From positions 1 to 6,569 of the forward strand of contig URKL01000105.1 of NCBI GenBank assembly GCA_900548485.1: a DNA stretch of 6,569 nt, written 5' to 3'. Below are positions 6,116-6,569 of the stretch, piece after piece. Under the pieces are notes generated by a model, which worked only from the letters and a program-made list of their open reading frames with translations, ran no database searches and had not been told where the DNA came from. The position numbers and the translations under genes were made by a program. The DNA comes from an uncultured Succinatimonas sp. (GTDB taxonomy: Bacteria; Pseudomonadota; Gammaproteobacteria; Enterobacterales; Succinivibrionaceae). Numbering within the stretch: the first letter of the stretch is position 1; every line of letters begins with the position of its first letter.

Positions 6116-6557
6116 GGTTAAGCCGATTTATAAGCGCAGATAACTCTTTGCCTGTAAAAATATTCATTACCTCATTATAGAGATTGATATCAAAAGCAGG
6201 CTCGCATTGAGAATCGATATTTAATTGTTCTACCGCATTACGCATACGGGTTATTTGATAACCATCGACAGCATAGTAGGTTACACCTAGTTTATAGAAG
6301 AACTTTAAAAGTTCAACTCGTGGGGCATAACGTCCAGCAACACCTACGGGAATATGTAATTCATGTGCAGCTCTAGCAGCCATAACAATCATTTTAGCTA
6401 AGGCAGGAGTAAAAGCTTTATCAGCAGGTCTTGGTGCTGAAGCATATTCAGCTAGAGAACTAGTTCCAATAATCATAAGTGAGCAGTCAACAGAAAATCC
6501 TTGGGCACATAAAACCGAGGAGGTCCCGTACGTTATGAACATCTTTGCCAGCGACAT
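6108..6557 (-). CDS. ptsI: PTS Enzyme I homologue, C-terminal segment, catalytically degenerate, 5' end interrupted
   Basis: The 149 residues align without gaps over the first part, and with one short gap later, to the C-terminal PEP-binding barrel of Enzyme I, which autophosphorylates from PEP and passes phosphate to HPr. IIGTSSLAEY (29-38) matches E. coli SIGTNDLTQY, and IPVGVAGRYA (69-78) matches the segment around GMCGELAG. Residues for PEP binding and catalysis are changed: Y10 for Glu431, S33 and S34 for Asn454 and Asp455, A74 for catalytic Cys502, and R76 for the following Glu. The ATG at 6557 lies inside the homology, has no ribosome binding site, and a TAA in the same frame lies at 6566-6564. 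Enzyme I normally has about 575 residues, so roughly 420 should lie beyond the window. The frame was probably broken near the six-A run (6565-6560), by true mutation or sequence error. Its stop is TGA, 50 nt from crr. Confidence 0.7.
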   Translation of the reverse strand: MSLAKMFITYGTSSVLCAQGFSVDCSLMIIGTSSLAEYASAPRPADKAFTPALAKMIVMAARAAHELHIPVGVAGRYAPRVELLKFFYKLGVTYYAVDGYQITRMRNAVEQLNIDSQCEPAFDINLYNEVMNIFTGKELSALINRLNLH

Positions 6558-6569
6558 ACTTTTTTACGT

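Noticed and set aside
6559..6565. dnaX-like slippery heptamer AAAAAAG as a programmed -1 frameshift site
   Set aside because: A canonical -1 slip at A AAA AAG leads to a frame other than that of the Enzyme I segment, and the upstream coding frame cannot be seen. Kept only as a note in the frameshift finding.

Overview
The window looks like a stretch of ordinary chromosome from a low-GC gammaproteobacterium. Five genes are close matches in sequence and length to Escherichia coli housekeeping genes: upp, rimI, pntA, pntB and a tRNA-Trp with encoded CCA. The gene order includes two gammaproteobacterial pairs: a holD-like gene ahead of rimI, and a ptsI-like gene ahead of a crr-like gene. The intergenic DNA is very AT-rich. 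A host-associated lineage such as Succinivibrionaceae would fit, but this is only a guess from composition and gene content. I see no insertion sequence, CRISPR array, phage gene or plasmid function.

Layout. 1-124: AT-rich DNA with a good promoter driving the tRNA. 125-200: tRNA-Trp(CCA). 201-364: short gap with a hairpin at 286-308 that probably ends upp. 365-991 (minus): upp, uracil salvage. 992-1145: divergent promoter region. 1146-1784 (plus): a holD-like gene (DNA polymerase III psi subunit candidate) with a long polar insertion. 1771-2271 (plus): rimI, overlapping the previous gene by 14 nt. 2272-2514: gap of 243 nt holding candidate -10 boxes and a leader hairpin. 2515-4044 and 4065-5447 (plus): pntA and pntB, the two subunits of the proton-translocating NAD(P) transhydrogenase. 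5474-5505: a strong bidirectional terminator. 5533-6057 (minus): an EIIA-Glc (crr) homologue. 6108-6557 (minus, near the window edge): the C-terminal part of a PTS Enzyme I (ptsI) homologue.

The most notable part is the PTS pair at the right end. The EIIA-Glc homologue keeps the fold motifs and the N-terminal amphipathic segment, but both active-site histidines are replaced (by Asn78 and Thr93). The adjoining Enzyme I segment has lost the residues that bind and use phosphoenolpyruvate, including the catalytic Cys (now Ala). Both partners therefore look unable to carry phosphate, while their reading frames are still largely protein-like. This suggests either a PTS-derived regulatory pair that no longer does phosphotransfer, or a PTS operon in decay. 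The Enzyme I frame also has an in-frame stop just upstream, next to a six-A run, so a frameshift or pseudogene is possible. The gap between the two genes holds a perfect 16-bp palindrome.
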